Translations under genes and position numbers: made by a program
The notes under the pieces: model-generated
Told to the model about the DNA's origin: nothing
What the model saw: only the letters and a program-made list of their open reading frames with translations
Database searches by the model: none
In this document: piece after piece, positions 50,013-59,528 of the stretch
Position numbering within the stretch: the stretch's first letter is position 1
Layout: every line of letters starts with the position of its first letter
Assembly (NCBI GenBank): GCA_934154445.1
Contig: CAKPGC010000002.1
Coordinates: 62,001-126,000 of the forward strand
Direction of reading: 5' to 3'
From: an uncultured Clostridia bacterium
GTDB taxonomy: Bacteria > Bacillota > Clostridia > TANB77 > CAG-508
Length of the DNA stretch: 64,000 nucleotides

Positions 50013-52565
50013 TTAATCTTGGGTCTTATTCTCCACAGTTGTATTATTTGTTACATTATTATTTTCTGTTGTTGTATTATTAGTTGTATTGTTTGTTTCT
50101 GTGTTTGTGGTTTCGTTTGTTACAGTATTATTATTCGTTGTGTTATTTGCTGGTTTTTCTTCTGGTTTTTTATGAACATTACATACTTCTTTTACTTCCT
50201 CATTACCAGTTTTTGATGGGCTTATTGTTTTCCATAATCCCAATTGTTCTTTTGGTAATGTTCCACCATAAGTAACATCTTTTACACTTTCTGCTGGACA
50301 ATATTCATTTGCAACTTTTCCAGATACTTGACATATTTTTTGTACTCCATGTCCTTCACATTTACTTGGCAAATTATCTGTTGTAAATACTTCAGTGTAT
50401 ACATCTGTACATGTCGTTGTAGCTAAACATCCCGTTACTTTACATACTGAAGCTCTTGTTAGTCCAGTTGTTGGAGTATTAAATGTTTTATTTGGTAAGT
50501 TTTTGTGTATATCCTTCATAATAGATGCCCATAATTGTCCTGCAGGATTTCTTCCATCAACACTATATACTGTTCCATTTGCATAAGTTAATGTTTCTGG
50601 AGTATCAAATCCCCACCAACAAGCCGCTGTATAATATGGTGTCATACCACATAACCATCTGTCTTTATATTTATCTGTTGATCCAGTTTTTGCACATGTA
50701 TCCATACCTGATATTTTACAGAATGATGCTGTTCCTCCACTTGTTACTGGCTCTTGTACTATTGATCTTGTTATATAAGCATTTTGTTCTGATATTACTC
50801 TCGTTTTTTCTTGAGTTGGTGTTAATACTGTATTTCCATTACTGTCTACAACTTTTGTATAGAATGTTGGTGTTGTGTATACTCCATCATTTGCAATCAT
50901 TGCATAAGCTCCTGCCATTTCTAATGGTGTTATTCCTTTGCTTAGTCCTCCTATTGCAAGTGCACCTGATAAATCTTTTTCATCATCTAATGTTGTAATT
51001 CCCATTTTTTTCAAGTATTCTATTGATTTTTTAGGTGTTAATTCCATCATAATTTTAACCATTGGAATATTTTGTGAAACTTTTATACATTGTCTTATAT
51101 TCATTACGCCCTGATATTTTGTAGTCCAGTCATTTGGTTGATAATTTCCACCAAAAATTGTTGTTTTATCATCATACATTGTAGCTGCAGTTATCACTTT
51201 TTCTTGTAACCCTGGTGCAATATCTGCTATTGGTTTCATAGATGAACCAGTTTGTCTTACCGCATCAGTTGCTCTATTTAAACCAGTTGCTAAATTATTT
51301 CCCAATTCTCCTCCAACAGCTACTACCTGCGATGTACTATTATCTATTATAACAATTGCTGCCTGAGTATGGTCATTTTTCAATGTTTTATCTGCATTTT
51401 TTTCTCTACCTGCGATTTGGTATTTTGTTTTTGCAAATTCTTCTTCAACTCTTGATTGAATTGATGAATCTTGTGTAGAATATATTGTTAATCCACTACC
51501 ATATACATAGTTTTCAGCAAACTCTTTGCTAATTCCTTTTTCTTCCATAACTTGGGCTACTACTTGTTCTATTGCAGCTTTTGTATGGTATGAATATTGA
51601 TATTCTCCTCCTATATTTCCTTTTTCGAATTTTAGACCTGCTTCTACTTCTGCAACTGCAGCATTATAATCGTCTTCATTTCCAATTAAACCTTGATCTT
51701 TCATTTCGTTTAAAACAGTCAAAGTTCTATCTTTTATTAATTTTGATACTTTTTCTTGATCTAAGCTTTCATTATATGGATTATACGAATTTGGTTGATG
51801 GTTAATTCCTGCTAAAAATGCGCATTCCGCTAAATCTAGATCTTTTGCATTTTTATTAAAGTAATACCTTGAGCCCAATTCCACTCCATGTAATTCAGGT
51901 CCTCCAACAAATATTATATTTAAATATAATTCTAATACTTGATCTTTTGAAATCATTCTTTCTATTTGGACAGCTTTAGTCCATTCTTTTAACTTTCTAG
52001 TTATTCCAGCAAGTCCAGATCTTTCTTTATCATTAGTTATATTTTTTACTAATTGTTGAGTTATTGTACTTCCTCCATAAGATGAATTTCCTGTAAGTAC
52101 GCCTAATATTGCCCCTGCAGTTCTTTTAACATCTACACCATTATGAGAATAAAATCTTTTATCTTCTATCGCAATATATGCTTTAGGTAAATATTCAGGC
52201 ATCTCACTTAAAGATATAGTTTTTCTTTTCTCTTTGACATTTAGGTTTGCTATCTCATTACCATTTAAATCTACCACTATTGTATTTGATGAACCTGATG
52301 TAAGTTCTTCTTTTGTTATTTCAAATTCATCTCCAAATAATCCAAAAAACATTGCTGCTATTATTCCTGCTCCAATTACACATAAAAGTAAGAATAAAAC
52401 TAATAATATTTTCAAAAACATCTTGAATTTTGAATTTATTTTTTTCTTTTTACCGACTTTTTTGCCTTTTATATTTTTGCTATTATCCACATTTTTATTT
52501 GCTCTTTTATTTGTCTTTTTTGTATTTGTCTTTTTTGAATGTTTACTATTACTACTATTTGGCAT
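50013..52565 (-). CDS. Class A penicillin-binding protein (PBP1A-type)
   Basis: The ATG preceded by AAGGGGG gives 850 residues. A Lys/Asn-rich cytoplasmic tail and one membrane helix (about 50-75) come first. The glycosyltransferase domain shows AIEDKRFYSHNGVD, GGSTITQQLVKN and ERMISKDQVLELYLN. The transpeptidase domain shows the SMKP active serine, SQN and KTGST. A cysteine-rich region and an Asn/Thr repetitive tail end the protein. It polymerises and cross-links peptidoglycan. The Cys pattern (CKVTGCLATTTC, CEGHGVQKIC) in the tail is typical of clostridial members. Confidence 0.95.
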   Translation of the reverse strand: MPNSSNSKHSKKTNTKKTNKRANKNVDNSKNIKGKKVGKKKKINSKFKMFLKILLVLFLLLCVIGAGIIAAMFFGLFGDEFEITKEELTSGSSNTIVVDLNGNEIANLNVKEKRKTISLSEMPEYLPKAYIAIEDKRFYSHNGVDVKRTAGAILGVLTGNSSYGGSTITQQLVKNITNDKERSGLAGITRKLKEWTKAVQIERMISKDQVLELYLNIIFVGGPELHGVELGSRYYFNKNAKDLDLAECAFLAGINHQPNSYNPYNESLDQEKVSKLIKDRTLTVLNEMKDQGLIGNEDDYNAAVAEVEAGLKFEKGNIGGEYQYSYHTKAAIEQVVAQVMEEKGISKEFAENYVYGSGLTIYSTQDSSIQSRVEEEFAKTKYQIAGREKNADKTLKNDHTQAAIVIIDNSTSQVVAVGGELGNNLATGLNRATDAVRQTGSSMKPIADIAPGLQEKVITAATMYDDKTTIFGGNYQPNDWTTKYQGVMNIRQCIKVSQNIPMVKIMMELTPKKSIEYLKKMGITTLDDEKDLSGALAIGGLSKGITPLEMAGAYAMIANDGVYTTPTFYTKVVDSNGNTVLTPTQEKTRVISEQNAYITRSIVQEPVTSGGTASFCKISGMDTCAKTGSTDKYKDRWLCGMTPYYTAACWWGFDTPETLTYANGTVYSVDGRNPAGQLWASIMKDIHKNLPNKTFNTPTTGLTRASVCKVTGCLATTTCTDVYTEVFTTDNLPSKCEGHGVQKICQVSGKVANEYCPAESVKDVTYGGTLPKEQLGLWKTISPSKTGNEEVKEVCNVHKKPEEKPANNTTNNNTVTNETTNTETNNTTNNTTTENNNVTNNTTVENKTQD

Positions 52566-52654
52566 TTTTATACCCCCTTGCCAGTCTTTTGCATTTAACA
52601 CATCCATTATATTATATTTTTTTAAAAAATAAAAGAGTTTAGTAAAATTTTTTG

Positions 52655-53491
52655 TTATATTTCTTGATTATTTAAAATCAGCTTTTTTATAGTTACTTTA
52701 TCAGCTTTTATTTTTTCTCTAACCTCATTATTTTTTTGTTTTTTATATAACTCTGACTCATACAAATCCTTTAAATAATATTTATCACTCAATGCTTTAA
52801 TATTTTTTTTATCATCCCTAAAATCTATTTCATAATCATTTATATTTAAACCATTAAATCTTTTTTTATTTATTTTTATTTTTTCTTTTATATTAACAAT
52901 TATTGCTTCATCTTGTATATTATATTTATTTATTAATTCTTTTGGAAAATCAACATTCAATATAATTTGAGATTTCATTAAACTTTTCTTTTTATTATTA
53001 GTAATAGTGATAATTATTCCTTCATCTTGTAATTGTTTTTCTAATCTTCTAAACTTTTCTATATGATTTGTTACTATATTTATAGTTTTATATGTTCTGG
53101 CTAAAATTTTTATATTTTCTATCTCTATATCTGTCAAATCATTTAACAATATAGAAATATTTACCTTTTCTATTTTATTTTTATCTATTATGTACTCTAC
53201 TATTTCGGGCAATAAAATTTCAAATAGCCATTTACCATTCTGAATTTCTAATCCCAACATATTTAAATAATTTATGTATTTTTCTTCTTTATACATTTCT
53301 TTACTTAATACTACCTTTTTACTATTAGAATATTTTCGTATTATTTTATTAGTCTTTGTTGCTATTTTTTCTATACTTTTCTCTTTGCAGTCATCTGTAA
53401 TGGGTAATACTATTGTATTTTCTTTAACTTTTATTAAATTTAATTTCTTTTCAAACCAATTGGGCTTGTCATTTTTTTCAACATAAAACAT
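52655..53491 (-). CDS. 278-residue unknown protein with a structured translation start
   Basis: I do not recognise a named family. The protein is Lys/Ile-rich without membrane segments. Its middle part (WLFEILLPEIVEYIIDKNKIEKVNISILLND, IVTNHIEKFRRLEKQLQDEGIIITITNN) alternates helices and strands like a Rossmann-type fold. The ribosome binding site (AGGTG) lies in the 3' arm of a 13-bp hairpin directly before the start, so translation may be structure-limited, or the hairpin may simply be the truB terminator. Confidence 0.65.
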   Translation of the reverse strand: MFYVEKNDKPNWFEKKLNLIKVKENTIVLPITDDCKEKSIEKIATKTNKIIRKYSNSKKVVLSKEMYKEEKYINYLNMLGLEIQNGKWLFEILLPEIVEYIIDKNKIEKVNISILLNDLTDIEIENIKILARTYKTINIVTNHIEKFRRLEKQLQDEGIIITITNNKKKSLMKSQIILNVDFPKELINKYNIQDEAIIVNIKEKIKINKKRFNGLNINDYEIDFRDDKKNIKALSDKYYLKDLYESELYKKQKNNEVREKIKADKVTIKKLILNNQEI

Positions 53492-53496
53492 AAAAA

Positions 53497-53529
53497 CACC
53501 TCACATACTTTTATTTAAGTATATGAGGT
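53497..53529 (-). terminator. Hairpin terminating truB and covering the next gene's ribosome binding site
   Basis: On the minus strand ACCTCATATACTT and AAGTATGTGAGGT (one G-T pair) flank AAATAA, followed by GTTTTTATG, where ATG is the start of the 278-residue protein. The AGGTG of the 3' arm is the only ribosome binding site candidate. Confidence 0.6.
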
Positions 53530-53554
53530 ATTTCGGCATTTATGTTTTATTTTA

Positions 53555-54430
53555 TTATAATATTATATCTCTTTTTAATAAATTATTTTCAATAGTACCA
53601 GTTCCAATAAATTTATCATTTTTATTATAAATTCTGTATATACCATCTTTGTAATTTTGCGTTAATCTAACCCCATTTAAAAATAATTTCATTTTTTTAT
53701 CATCTAAAATAATATTTTCCTTACTTTTAAACAAACATTCAATTAGTTTAACTTTTTTAATCAAAAAACCCTTATTATTTATATTTTTTTCAAGTTCATC
53801 AATCGTTATACTGTCTTCTATTTTAAAGTCACCAACTTGTACTCTTTTTAACTCTTTCATATATCCAATTGTTCCCATTTTTTTTGCAATATCTTCGCAC
53901 AGACTTCTTATATAAGTACCTTTCCCACAGAAAACTTCAAATTCTATTTGTTTTTTCTCTACAGAATATGATATTAAATTTATATCATAAATTTCTATTT
54001 TTCTTGGTTTTAATTCCACTTCTTGTCCTTTTCTTGCATATTCATATAATTTTTTTCCATTGACCTTTATTGCTGAATAAATAGGTGGAATTTGTTCTTG
54101 TTTTCCTATAAAAGTCTTTAATATATTTACAATATTCTCTTTATTTAATAAATCATTGTTCACTTCGCTATTTTCTATTATTTTTCCTTCGCTATCTGCT
54201 GTATCTGTCTTTACACCCAATTGAAGTTTAACAATATATTTTTTGTCATGATTTATTAAGTATTTTGATACCAACGTTCCTTTTCCTATTAAAATTGGTA
54301 AAACTCCTTCAGCCATGGGGTCTAATGTACCTGTATGACCTACTTTCTCGCCAAATATTCTTTTTACTTTATAAACTATATCATGAGATGTGCATCCCTT
54401 TGGTTTATTTATAATTATTATTCCATCCAT
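53555..54430 (-). CDS. truB: tRNA pseudouridine(55) synthase
   Basis: The 291-residue protein begins GIIIINKPKGCTSHDIVYKV and has GHTGTLDPMAEGVLPI with the catalytic Asp, followed by YSAIKVNGKKLYEYARKG and GTYIRSLCEDIA. It makes pseudouridine 55 in the T-loop of tRNAs. It is at the end of the rimP-to-truB cluster. Confidence 0.96.
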   Translation of the reverse strand: MDGIIIINKPKGCTSHDIVYKVKRIFGEKVGHTGTLDPMAEGVLPILIGKGTLVSKYLINHDKKYIVKLQLGVKTDTADSEGKIIENSEVNNDLLNKENIVNILKTFIGKQEQIPPIYSAIKVNGKKLYEYARKGQEVELKPRKIEIYDINLISYSVEKKQIEFEVFCGKGTYIRSLCEDIAKKMGTIGYMKELKRVQVGDFKIEDSITIDELEKNINNKGFLIKKVKLIECLFKSKENIILDDKKMKLFLNGVRLTQNYKDGIYRIYNKNDKFIGTGTIENNLLKRDIIL

Positions 54431-54452
54431 AAATTGCCTTTCCTATATATAA

Positions 54453-54480
54453 AGGGATTAAAGACAAAGTCTTAATCCCT
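54453..54480. repeat. GGGATT-family palindromic repeat, copy B
   Basis: AGGGATT and AATCCCT arms with an extra A and an inner AAGAC/GTCTT stem, built like copy A at 9815-9843. It lies between truB and nrnA. Confidence 0.7.
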
Positions 54481-54483
54481 CTT

Positions 54484-55440
54484 TTATTTTAAAACTTTCT
54501 TTAATTCATTCATAATTTTTTGTTTTACAGTTTCAATATTTCCTTGAATGCTTGCACCAGCAGCCTTTTCATGTCCGCCACCACCAAACATTAAGCATAC
54601 ATCTGAAACATTAACATATTCATTAGAACGCATAGATATTTTATAAGTATTATCATCATTTTCTTTTTGTCTTATAAATACAGAAACCTCTACTCCCTCG
54701 ACATCTCTACCAATTTCAACTAATCCTTCATGATCTCCAATACCAGCGTTTACTTCTTCCAAATCCTTATTTGTTATATATGTAAATGTAATTTTTCCAT
54801 TTTCTAAAAATTCCATTCTATCCATTGCTCTTTTCATCAATTCAAAGTTTGCTTTAGTTTTTGTCTCCAAAACTCTTTTATAAATATCAGAAACATTTAC
54901 ACCTTTTTGTAGTAAATCAGCTGTAAATTCAAATGTTTCAGGAGTTACACCTGAGTATCTAAATCCACCTGTATCAGTTATAATTCCTGTTAATATACAT
55001 GTTCCAAGTTCCTTATCTATATTAATATTAAAATATTGGAACATTCCTATTAATATTTGACAACATGCTGGTGAAACAGGATTCACAAAATTAATATCAC
55101 CATACATCTTATTACTTCCATGATGATCTATTACTATAGTTTGTTTTGCTTTTTCAAAATATTCATTTCCTACAAGTCTCTTGAAATCGGCACAATCTAG
55201 ACTTATAGCCAAATCATATTTTTCTATATCTGAATCCATTTTAATTTCGTCTCTACATGGTAAGAAATCAAATATCTTAGGTACTTCCCTTATTATAACA
55301 TCGGCATTTTTTCCCAATTGTTTCAATGCCACTTTCATTGCTAAACAACTTCCAATTGCATCTCCATCTGGTGTTTCATGTGCCATTATTACTATTGTTT
55401 CAGCATTTTTTATTTCTTCTAATATATTATCTAAAGTCAT
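54484..55440 (-). CDS. nrnA: DHH/DHHA1 bifunctional oligoribonuclease/pAp phosphatase NrnA
   Basis: The internal ATG preceded by GGAG gives 318 residues. Motifs are IVIMAHETPDGDAIGS, ISLDCAD, TIVIDHHGSNKMYGD with the DHH signature, and the DHHA1 GGGGHEKAAGAS. NrnA degrades nanoRNAs and 3',5'-pAp. Upstream is rbfA and downstream truB, as in Bacillus-type clusters. The 85 bases before its start hold a further hairpin (TTTGACA/TGTCAAA at about 55477-55502). Confidence 0.94.
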   Translation of the reverse strand: MTLDNILEEIKNAETIVIMAHETPDGDAIGSCLAMKVALKQLGKNADVIIREVPKIFDFLPCRDEIKMDSDIEKYDLAISLDCADFKRLVGNEYFEKAKQTIVIDHHGSNKMYGDINFVNPVSPACCQILIGMFQYFNINIDKELGTCILTGIITDTGGFRYSGVTPETFEFTADLLQKGVNVSDIYKRVLETKTKANFELMKRAMDRMEFLENGKITFTYITNKDLEEVNAGIGDHEGLVEIGRDVEGVEVSVFIRQKENDDNTYKISMRSNEYVNVSDVCLMFGGGGHEKAAGASIQGNIETVKQKIMNELKKVLK

Positions 55441-55525
55441 ATTTTTTCTCCATTTCTGCCTGCAAGGGCGGACCTCTTTGACAACTTTTTTCACCTGTCA
55501 AAAAGTGAGCATCCCTATTGACAAG

Positions 55526-55882
55526 TTATTCATTTGGCATTATTTCTTTTAATATTGAATCTATTTTTGCTCCATATTCCATTGAATCATCTATTTCAAA
55601 TATCAATTCTGGTGTATTTCTCAAATTTATTCTTTTTGCCAATTCTGTTCTTATAAATCCTGATGATTTTTTAAGCCCTTCCATTGTTTCTTTTATATTT
55701 TTTGAATTAAATATACTTACATATACTTTTGCATATTTCAAGTCTGGTGTTACTTTAACTTTTGTAACACTTATCATTCCTGTAATGCTTGAATTTTTTA
55801 ATTCAAAACCAATAATTTGACTTAATTCTTTTCTGTATTCTTCGTCAATACGTCCCATTCTGTTATTGTTTTTATTAGGCAT
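55526..55882 (-). CDS. rbfA: Ribosome-binding factor A
   Basis: The 118-residue KH-type protein has GRIDEEYRKELSQII, VKVTPDLKYAKVYVSIF and the C-terminal LRNTPELIFEIDDSMEYGAKID, diagnostic of RbfA. It matures 16S rRNA in the 30S subunit. AGGAGG lies upstream of the ATG. It follows a small unknown gene and infB in the cluster. Confidence 0.95.
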   Translation of the reverse strand: MPNKNNNRMGRIDEEYRKELSQIIGFELKNSSITGMISVTKVKVTPDLKYAKVYVSIFNSKNIKETMEGLKKSSGFIRTELAKRINLRNTPELIFEIDDSMEYGAKIDSILKEIMPNE

Positions 55883-55912
55883 TTTGTCTACCTCCTCTTA
55901 ATTGCATTTTTT

Positions 55913-55941
55913 CGGGATTGGAGACCCGTCCCCTAATCCCG
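55913..55941. repeat. GGGATT-family palindromic repeat, copy C
   Basis: CGGGATT and AATCCCG arms around GGAGACCCGTCCCCT, a diverged form of the same repeat. It lies between the small 98-residue gene and rbfA. Confidence 0.6.
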
Positions 55942-55947
55942 ATTTTT

Positions 55948-56244
55948 TTATCTTCCAAAATAATATTTTGCATCATTATAAGCTTTTGCTTCTCTTCTTC
56001 TGCCTTCTTCAATTCTTTTGTTAGCTTCCTCTACTATAGATTTATGTTCTGGAGTATCTATAAAAGCCATACTTTCTATTCTTGTTCCATCAATTCCCTT
56101 AAAGCATGATTCTCTTAATATTAATTTTTGATGTTCTTCTTTTTTATTTTCTTTATTTTGAGTCTCTGTATCTACTTTATAGTTTTCTTTCCACTCACTC
56201 ATTTTTGTATAAAAATCTTTTTGAATTTGATGTTTATTTGGCAT
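55948..56244 (-). CDS. 98-residue unknown charged protein between infB and rbfA
   Basis: The ATG near GGAAGGAAG starts MPNKHQIQKDFYTKMSEWKENYKVD. The protein is highly charged (Lys/Glu), with a helical middle (EHQKLILRESC) and a C-terminal KRIEEGRRREAKAYNDAKYYFGR. A longer frame upstream runs into the repeat region and lacks a ribosome binding site. I do not recognise it; it may be lineage-specific. It lies inside the translation-gene cluster, between two copies of the palindromic repeat. Confidence 0.55.
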   Translation of the reverse strand: MPNKHQIQKDFYTKMSEWKENYKVDTETQNKENKKEEHQKLILRESCFKGIDGTRIESMAFIDTPEHKSIVEEANKRIEEGRRREAKAYNDAKYYFGR

Positions 56245-56280
56245 TTTTATCAACTTCCTTCCATTCGTTTTCATACTAAA

Positions 56281-56335
56281 GGACTGTCCCCAAATCCCCT
56301 TTTGGAGGGATTTCAAGGAACGTCCCTCAATCCCT
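56281..56335. repeat. GGGATT-family palindromic repeat, copy D with an adjoining half-copy
   Basis: AGGGATT at 56306 and AATCCCT ending 56335 flank a GGAACGTCCC interior. A related half-copy (GGACTGTCCCC, AAATCCCC) lies at 56281-56300. It sits between infB and the 98-residue gene. Confidence 0.6.
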
Positions 56336-56341
56336 TTTTTC

Positions 56342-59221
56342 TTATCTCTTAATTTCTTCCATAACATACACTTCAATGATATCTCCTTCTTTAACATCAT
56401 TGTAGTTTTCAATTTGAATACCACATTCAAAGCCTTTTGTTACTTCTTTAGCATCATCTTTGAATCTCTTTAATGTAGCAAGTTTTCCTTCATGAATTAC
56501 AACATTATCTCTTACAACTCTAACTCCTGCATTTCTTTCAACTTTACCTGATAGAACATAAGCACCTGCAATTGTTCCAACATTTGATATTCTAAATGTT
56601 TGTCTTACTTCTGCATTTCCTATTACTTTTTCTTCATATTTTGGTGCTAACATTCCCTTCATAGCTGCTTCTATTTCTTCTATTGCTTGATATATTACAG
56701 AATATTGTTTTATTTCTACTTCTTCTTTTTCAGCCATTTCTTTTGCTGCTGGTATTGGTCTTACATTAAACGCTATAATTATTGCATTTGATACTTTTGC
56801 AAGTGTTACATCTGATTCATTTACTGCACCTGGTGCTGCATGTATAACTTTTACTTTTACTTCCTCATTTTGTAATTTTTCCATTGATTGTTTTACAGCT
56901 TCAACAGATCCTTGTACATCAGCTTTTACAATCAAGTTTAAATGTTTTAGATTTCCCTCTTCCATCTGACTAAATAAATTATCTAGTGTAACTTTTGTTC
57001 CTGAACCAATTGCTTTTTCTCTTGCTTCACGTTTTCTCTTTTCAATCAAGTGTTTAGCTGTTTTCTCATCTTTTACTTCATAGAATGTATCTCCTGCTTC
57101 TGGTACTTCTGTTAATCCCATTATCTCTACTGGAGTTGATGGACCAGCTGATTTAACTTTTTTTCCATTTTCATTTACCATTGCTCTTATTCTACCAATT
57201 GATGATCCAACTATTAGTGTATCACCAACATCAAGGGTTCCTCTTTGTACAAGCATTGTTGCTATTGCACCTTTATTTTTGTCCAATCTTGCTTCTATAA
57301 CAACACCTTTTGACTGCTTATTTGGATTTGCTTTTAATTCTAATACATCAGCTTCTAATAATACCATTTCTAATAATTGGTCTATATTTATATTGTTTTT
57401 AGCAGAGATTGGTACACATATTGTATCTCCACCCCATTCTTCTGGTACTAATTCATAGTTCATTAATTCTTGTTTTACTTTATCAACATTTGCATCTGGT
57501 AAATCTATTTTATTTATTGCAACTATGATTGGTATTCCTGCAGATTTTGCATGGTTTATAGCCTCAACTGTTTGTGGCATTATACCATCATTTGCTGCAA
57601 CTACTAATATTGCTATATCAGTTATTTGAGCACCTCTGGCTCTCATTGCTGTAAATGCTTCATGTCCAGGTGTGTCTAAGAATGTGATTTCTCTACCATT
57701 TACTTTAACTTTGTAAGCACCAATTGCTTGTGTAATTCCACCTGCTTCTCCACCAATTACATTTGTTTTTCTAATAGTGTCTAGTAATGATGTTTTACCA
57801 TGGTCAACGTGTCCCATAACAACAACTACTGGTGGTCTTACTTCTAAGTCTTCTTCTTTATCTTCAGAATCATCAAATAAGATATCTTCATCAGTTACAG
57901 TTTCTTTCTTCTTAGCTGTAATTCCAAATTCTCCAGCAACTAGAAATGCTGTATCAAAGTCTAAGTCTTGGTTTATTGTAGCCATAATTCCATATCCAAA
58001 TAATTTTTTAATAACCTCTGCAGTTGTTTTCTTCATCTCTGCAGCTAAGTCTTTTACTGATATTGAGTCTGGTATTTCTATTTCTGTTAATTCAAATATT
58101 TTTTGTTTATTTCTTTCTTCATCTCTGTTAGGTTTTTTCTTTCCTTTTCTCCCTCTTTGAGTTGTTAAATCATAATAATCTAACATTCCGCCTTCTTGAT
58201 CTTCAAACATATTTGATAATTTATTTGCTTGTTTTAATGATTTTAATTTTCCTTCATCAAAACTACTATCATTTTTCCTTGACTTACTCTTCTTATTTTT
58301 ATTTTCTTCAAATTTATTATTTGCTTTTAATTTATCAATATTCTTACTATAATCTCTTACAACTTCTTTTTCTACAGTTTCAACTGTCATTATGTTTTTA
58401 ATATTTTTCTCTATTCCCTTTTCATCTAATGGTCTTCTATTATTGAATCTATTAGCATTATTATTGTTTCCATTATTATTGTTTCCATTATAATTATTTC
58501 TATTGTTAAAATTATTATTTTTCTTAAAACCATTATTTGAATTATTATTGTAATTATTATTGTAATTATTATTGTAATTATTATTATAATTGTGATTGTT
58601 ATTGTTATTTCTGTTATTAAAATTATTTGGTTTATTAGTATTTCTATTTTGATTGTTAAATCTGTTTTCATTTTCAGGTTTCTTAATATTTACTTGTTTT
58701 TCAACTACTGGTGTTTCTGTTTGCATTTTTATGTTATTATCCCCTTGTTCATTTATTTCCTTTTTTACTGGTTCTGTTTTTACTGGTTCCTTTTTTGGTT
58801 CTGTTTTGTTTAATCCAAACAATTCATTAACAGTTTTTGGTTTATTGGGCTTATTTCTATATACCAAATTAAAGTCTTTATTTTGTTTTCTCTCTACAAA
58901 ACCTATATTATTATTTCTTTCTTCTCTTTTTTTATCTTCATGTTTTTTATTATGTTCTTCATCTGAAATTATAACTTCTCTTCTTATAATAACTGGTGCT
59001 TTTTCTTCTTTTTTTTGTGTATTTACTGTTTGTTTTACTGATTGTTCTTGTTTTTTATTTTTTGTAAAGGCATTCTCTATTTTTTTAGCCTCTTCCTCAT
59101 CCACACTACTCATGTGGCTTTTTGCATCTATATTTAATTTTTGAGCCATTTCTAATACTTCTTTACTGGTTAAGTCTAGCTTTTTTGCTATTTCATATAA
59201 TTTTATCTTACCCAATAACAT
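56342..59221 (-). CDS. infB: Translation initiation factor IF-2
   Basis: From the ATG at 59221 (or an equally likely TTG two codons on) it has 959 residues. The N-terminal IF2-N module (KLYEIAKKLDLTSKEVLEMA) is followed by a long Asn/Lys-rich linker with tandem Tyr-Asn-Asn-Asn repeats. The G domain has GHVDHGKTSLLD, DTPGHEAFTAMRARG and NKIDLPDA, followed by domains II-IV. IF-2 brings initiator tRNA to the ribosome. Its start overlaps the end of ylxQ. The family is usually 700-900 residues, so the linker is expanded. Confidence 0.96.
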   Translation of the reverse strand: MLLGKIKLYEIAKKLDLTSKEVLEMAQKLNIDAKSHMSSVDEEEAKKIENAFTKNKKQEQSVKQTVNTQKKEEKAPVIIRREVIISDEEHNKKHEDKKREERNNNIGFVERKQNKDFNLVYRNKPNKPKTVNELFGLNKTEPKKEPVKTEPVKKEINEQGDNNIKMQTETPVVEKQVNIKKPENENRFNNQNRNTNKPNNFNNRNNNNNHNYNNNYNNNYNNNYNNNSNNGFKKNNNFNNRNNYNGNNNNGNNNNANRFNNRRPLDEKGIEKNIKNIMTVETVEKEVVRDYSKNIDKLKANNKFEENKNKKSKSRKNDSSFDEGKLKSLKQANKLSNMFEDQEGGMLDYYDLTTQRGRKGKKKPNRDEERNKQKIFELTEIEIPDSISVKDLAAEMKKTTAEVIKKLFGYGIMATINQDLDFDTAFLVAGEFGITAKKKETVTDEDILFDDSEDKEEDLEVRPPVVVVMGHVDHGKTSLLDTIRKTNVIGGEAGGITQAIGAYKVKVNGREITFLDTPGHEAFTAMRARGAQITDIAILVVAANDGIMPQTVEAINHAKSAGIPIIVAINKIDLPDANVDKVKQELMNYELVPEEWGGDTICVPISAKNNINIDQLLEMVLLEADVLELKANPNKQSKGVVIEARLDKNKGAIATMLVQRGTLDVGDTLIVGSSIGRIRAMVNENGKKVKSAGPSTPVEIMGLTEVPEAGDTFYEVKDEKTAKHLIEKRKREAREKAIGSGTKVTLDNLFSQMEEGNLKHLNLIVKADVQGSVEAVKQSMEKLQNEEVKVKVIHAAPGAVNESDVTLAKVSNAIIIAFNVRPIPAAKEMAEKEEVEIKQYSVIYQAIEEIEAAMKGMLAPKYEEKVIGNAEVRQTFRISNVGTIAGAYVLSGKVERNAGVRVVRDNVVIHEGKLATLKRFKDDAKEVTKGFECGIQIENYNDVKEGDIIEVYVMEEIKR
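58541..58588 (-). repeat. Tandem 12-bp repeat in infB
   Basis: Four copies of a 12-base unit (the last with one change) encode Tyr-Asn-Asn-Asn repeats in the IF-2 linker. It is a likely slippage-variable site between strains. Confidence 0.8.
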
Positions 59222-59528
59222 CACCCCCATTATACTTTTTTTGTATTGATTCTGCAAAATTTATATCTTTTACTCCGATTATTGCTTTATTTGCTTTGCC
59301 AATTGATTTACTTAATTCTTCAATATTACCATCTAAAATTACTGGTACATTATATTTCTCACACAATTTTATAAACTTATTTTTTGTTCTTTCAGAACTA
59401 TCTTTTGAAAGAATTAATAATTTTACTTTTTGTTTAACTAAATTTTCTTCAACACTATCTGCTCCAAAACATATTTTACCAGCTTTCATTGCTAATCCGA
59501 TTAATCCTAATACATTACTATTTATCAA
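59208..59528 (-). CDS. YlxQ-type L7Ae-like RNA-binding protein
   Basis: This 106-residue protein has the L7Ae/L30e layout: VLGLIGLAMKAGKICFGADSVEENL, KLLILSKDSSERTKNKF and AIIGVKDINFAESI. Members of this family bind kink-turn RNA, and the nusA-cluster copy is called YlxQ. It overlaps ylxR by 11 bases and infB at its end, so translation is coupled. Confidence 0.9.
   Translation of the reverse strand: MINSNVLGLIGLAMKAGKICFGADSVEENLVKQKVKLLILSKDSSERTKNKFIKLCEKYNVPVILDGNIEELSKSIGKANKAIIGVKDINFAESIQKKYNGGDVIG

Noticed and set aside
55948..56430. A 160-residue protein using the long frame upstream of the 98-residue gene
   Set aside because: The extra N-terminal part runs through the palindromic repeat and into the end of infB in another frame, and the internal ATG has a proper ribosome binding site.
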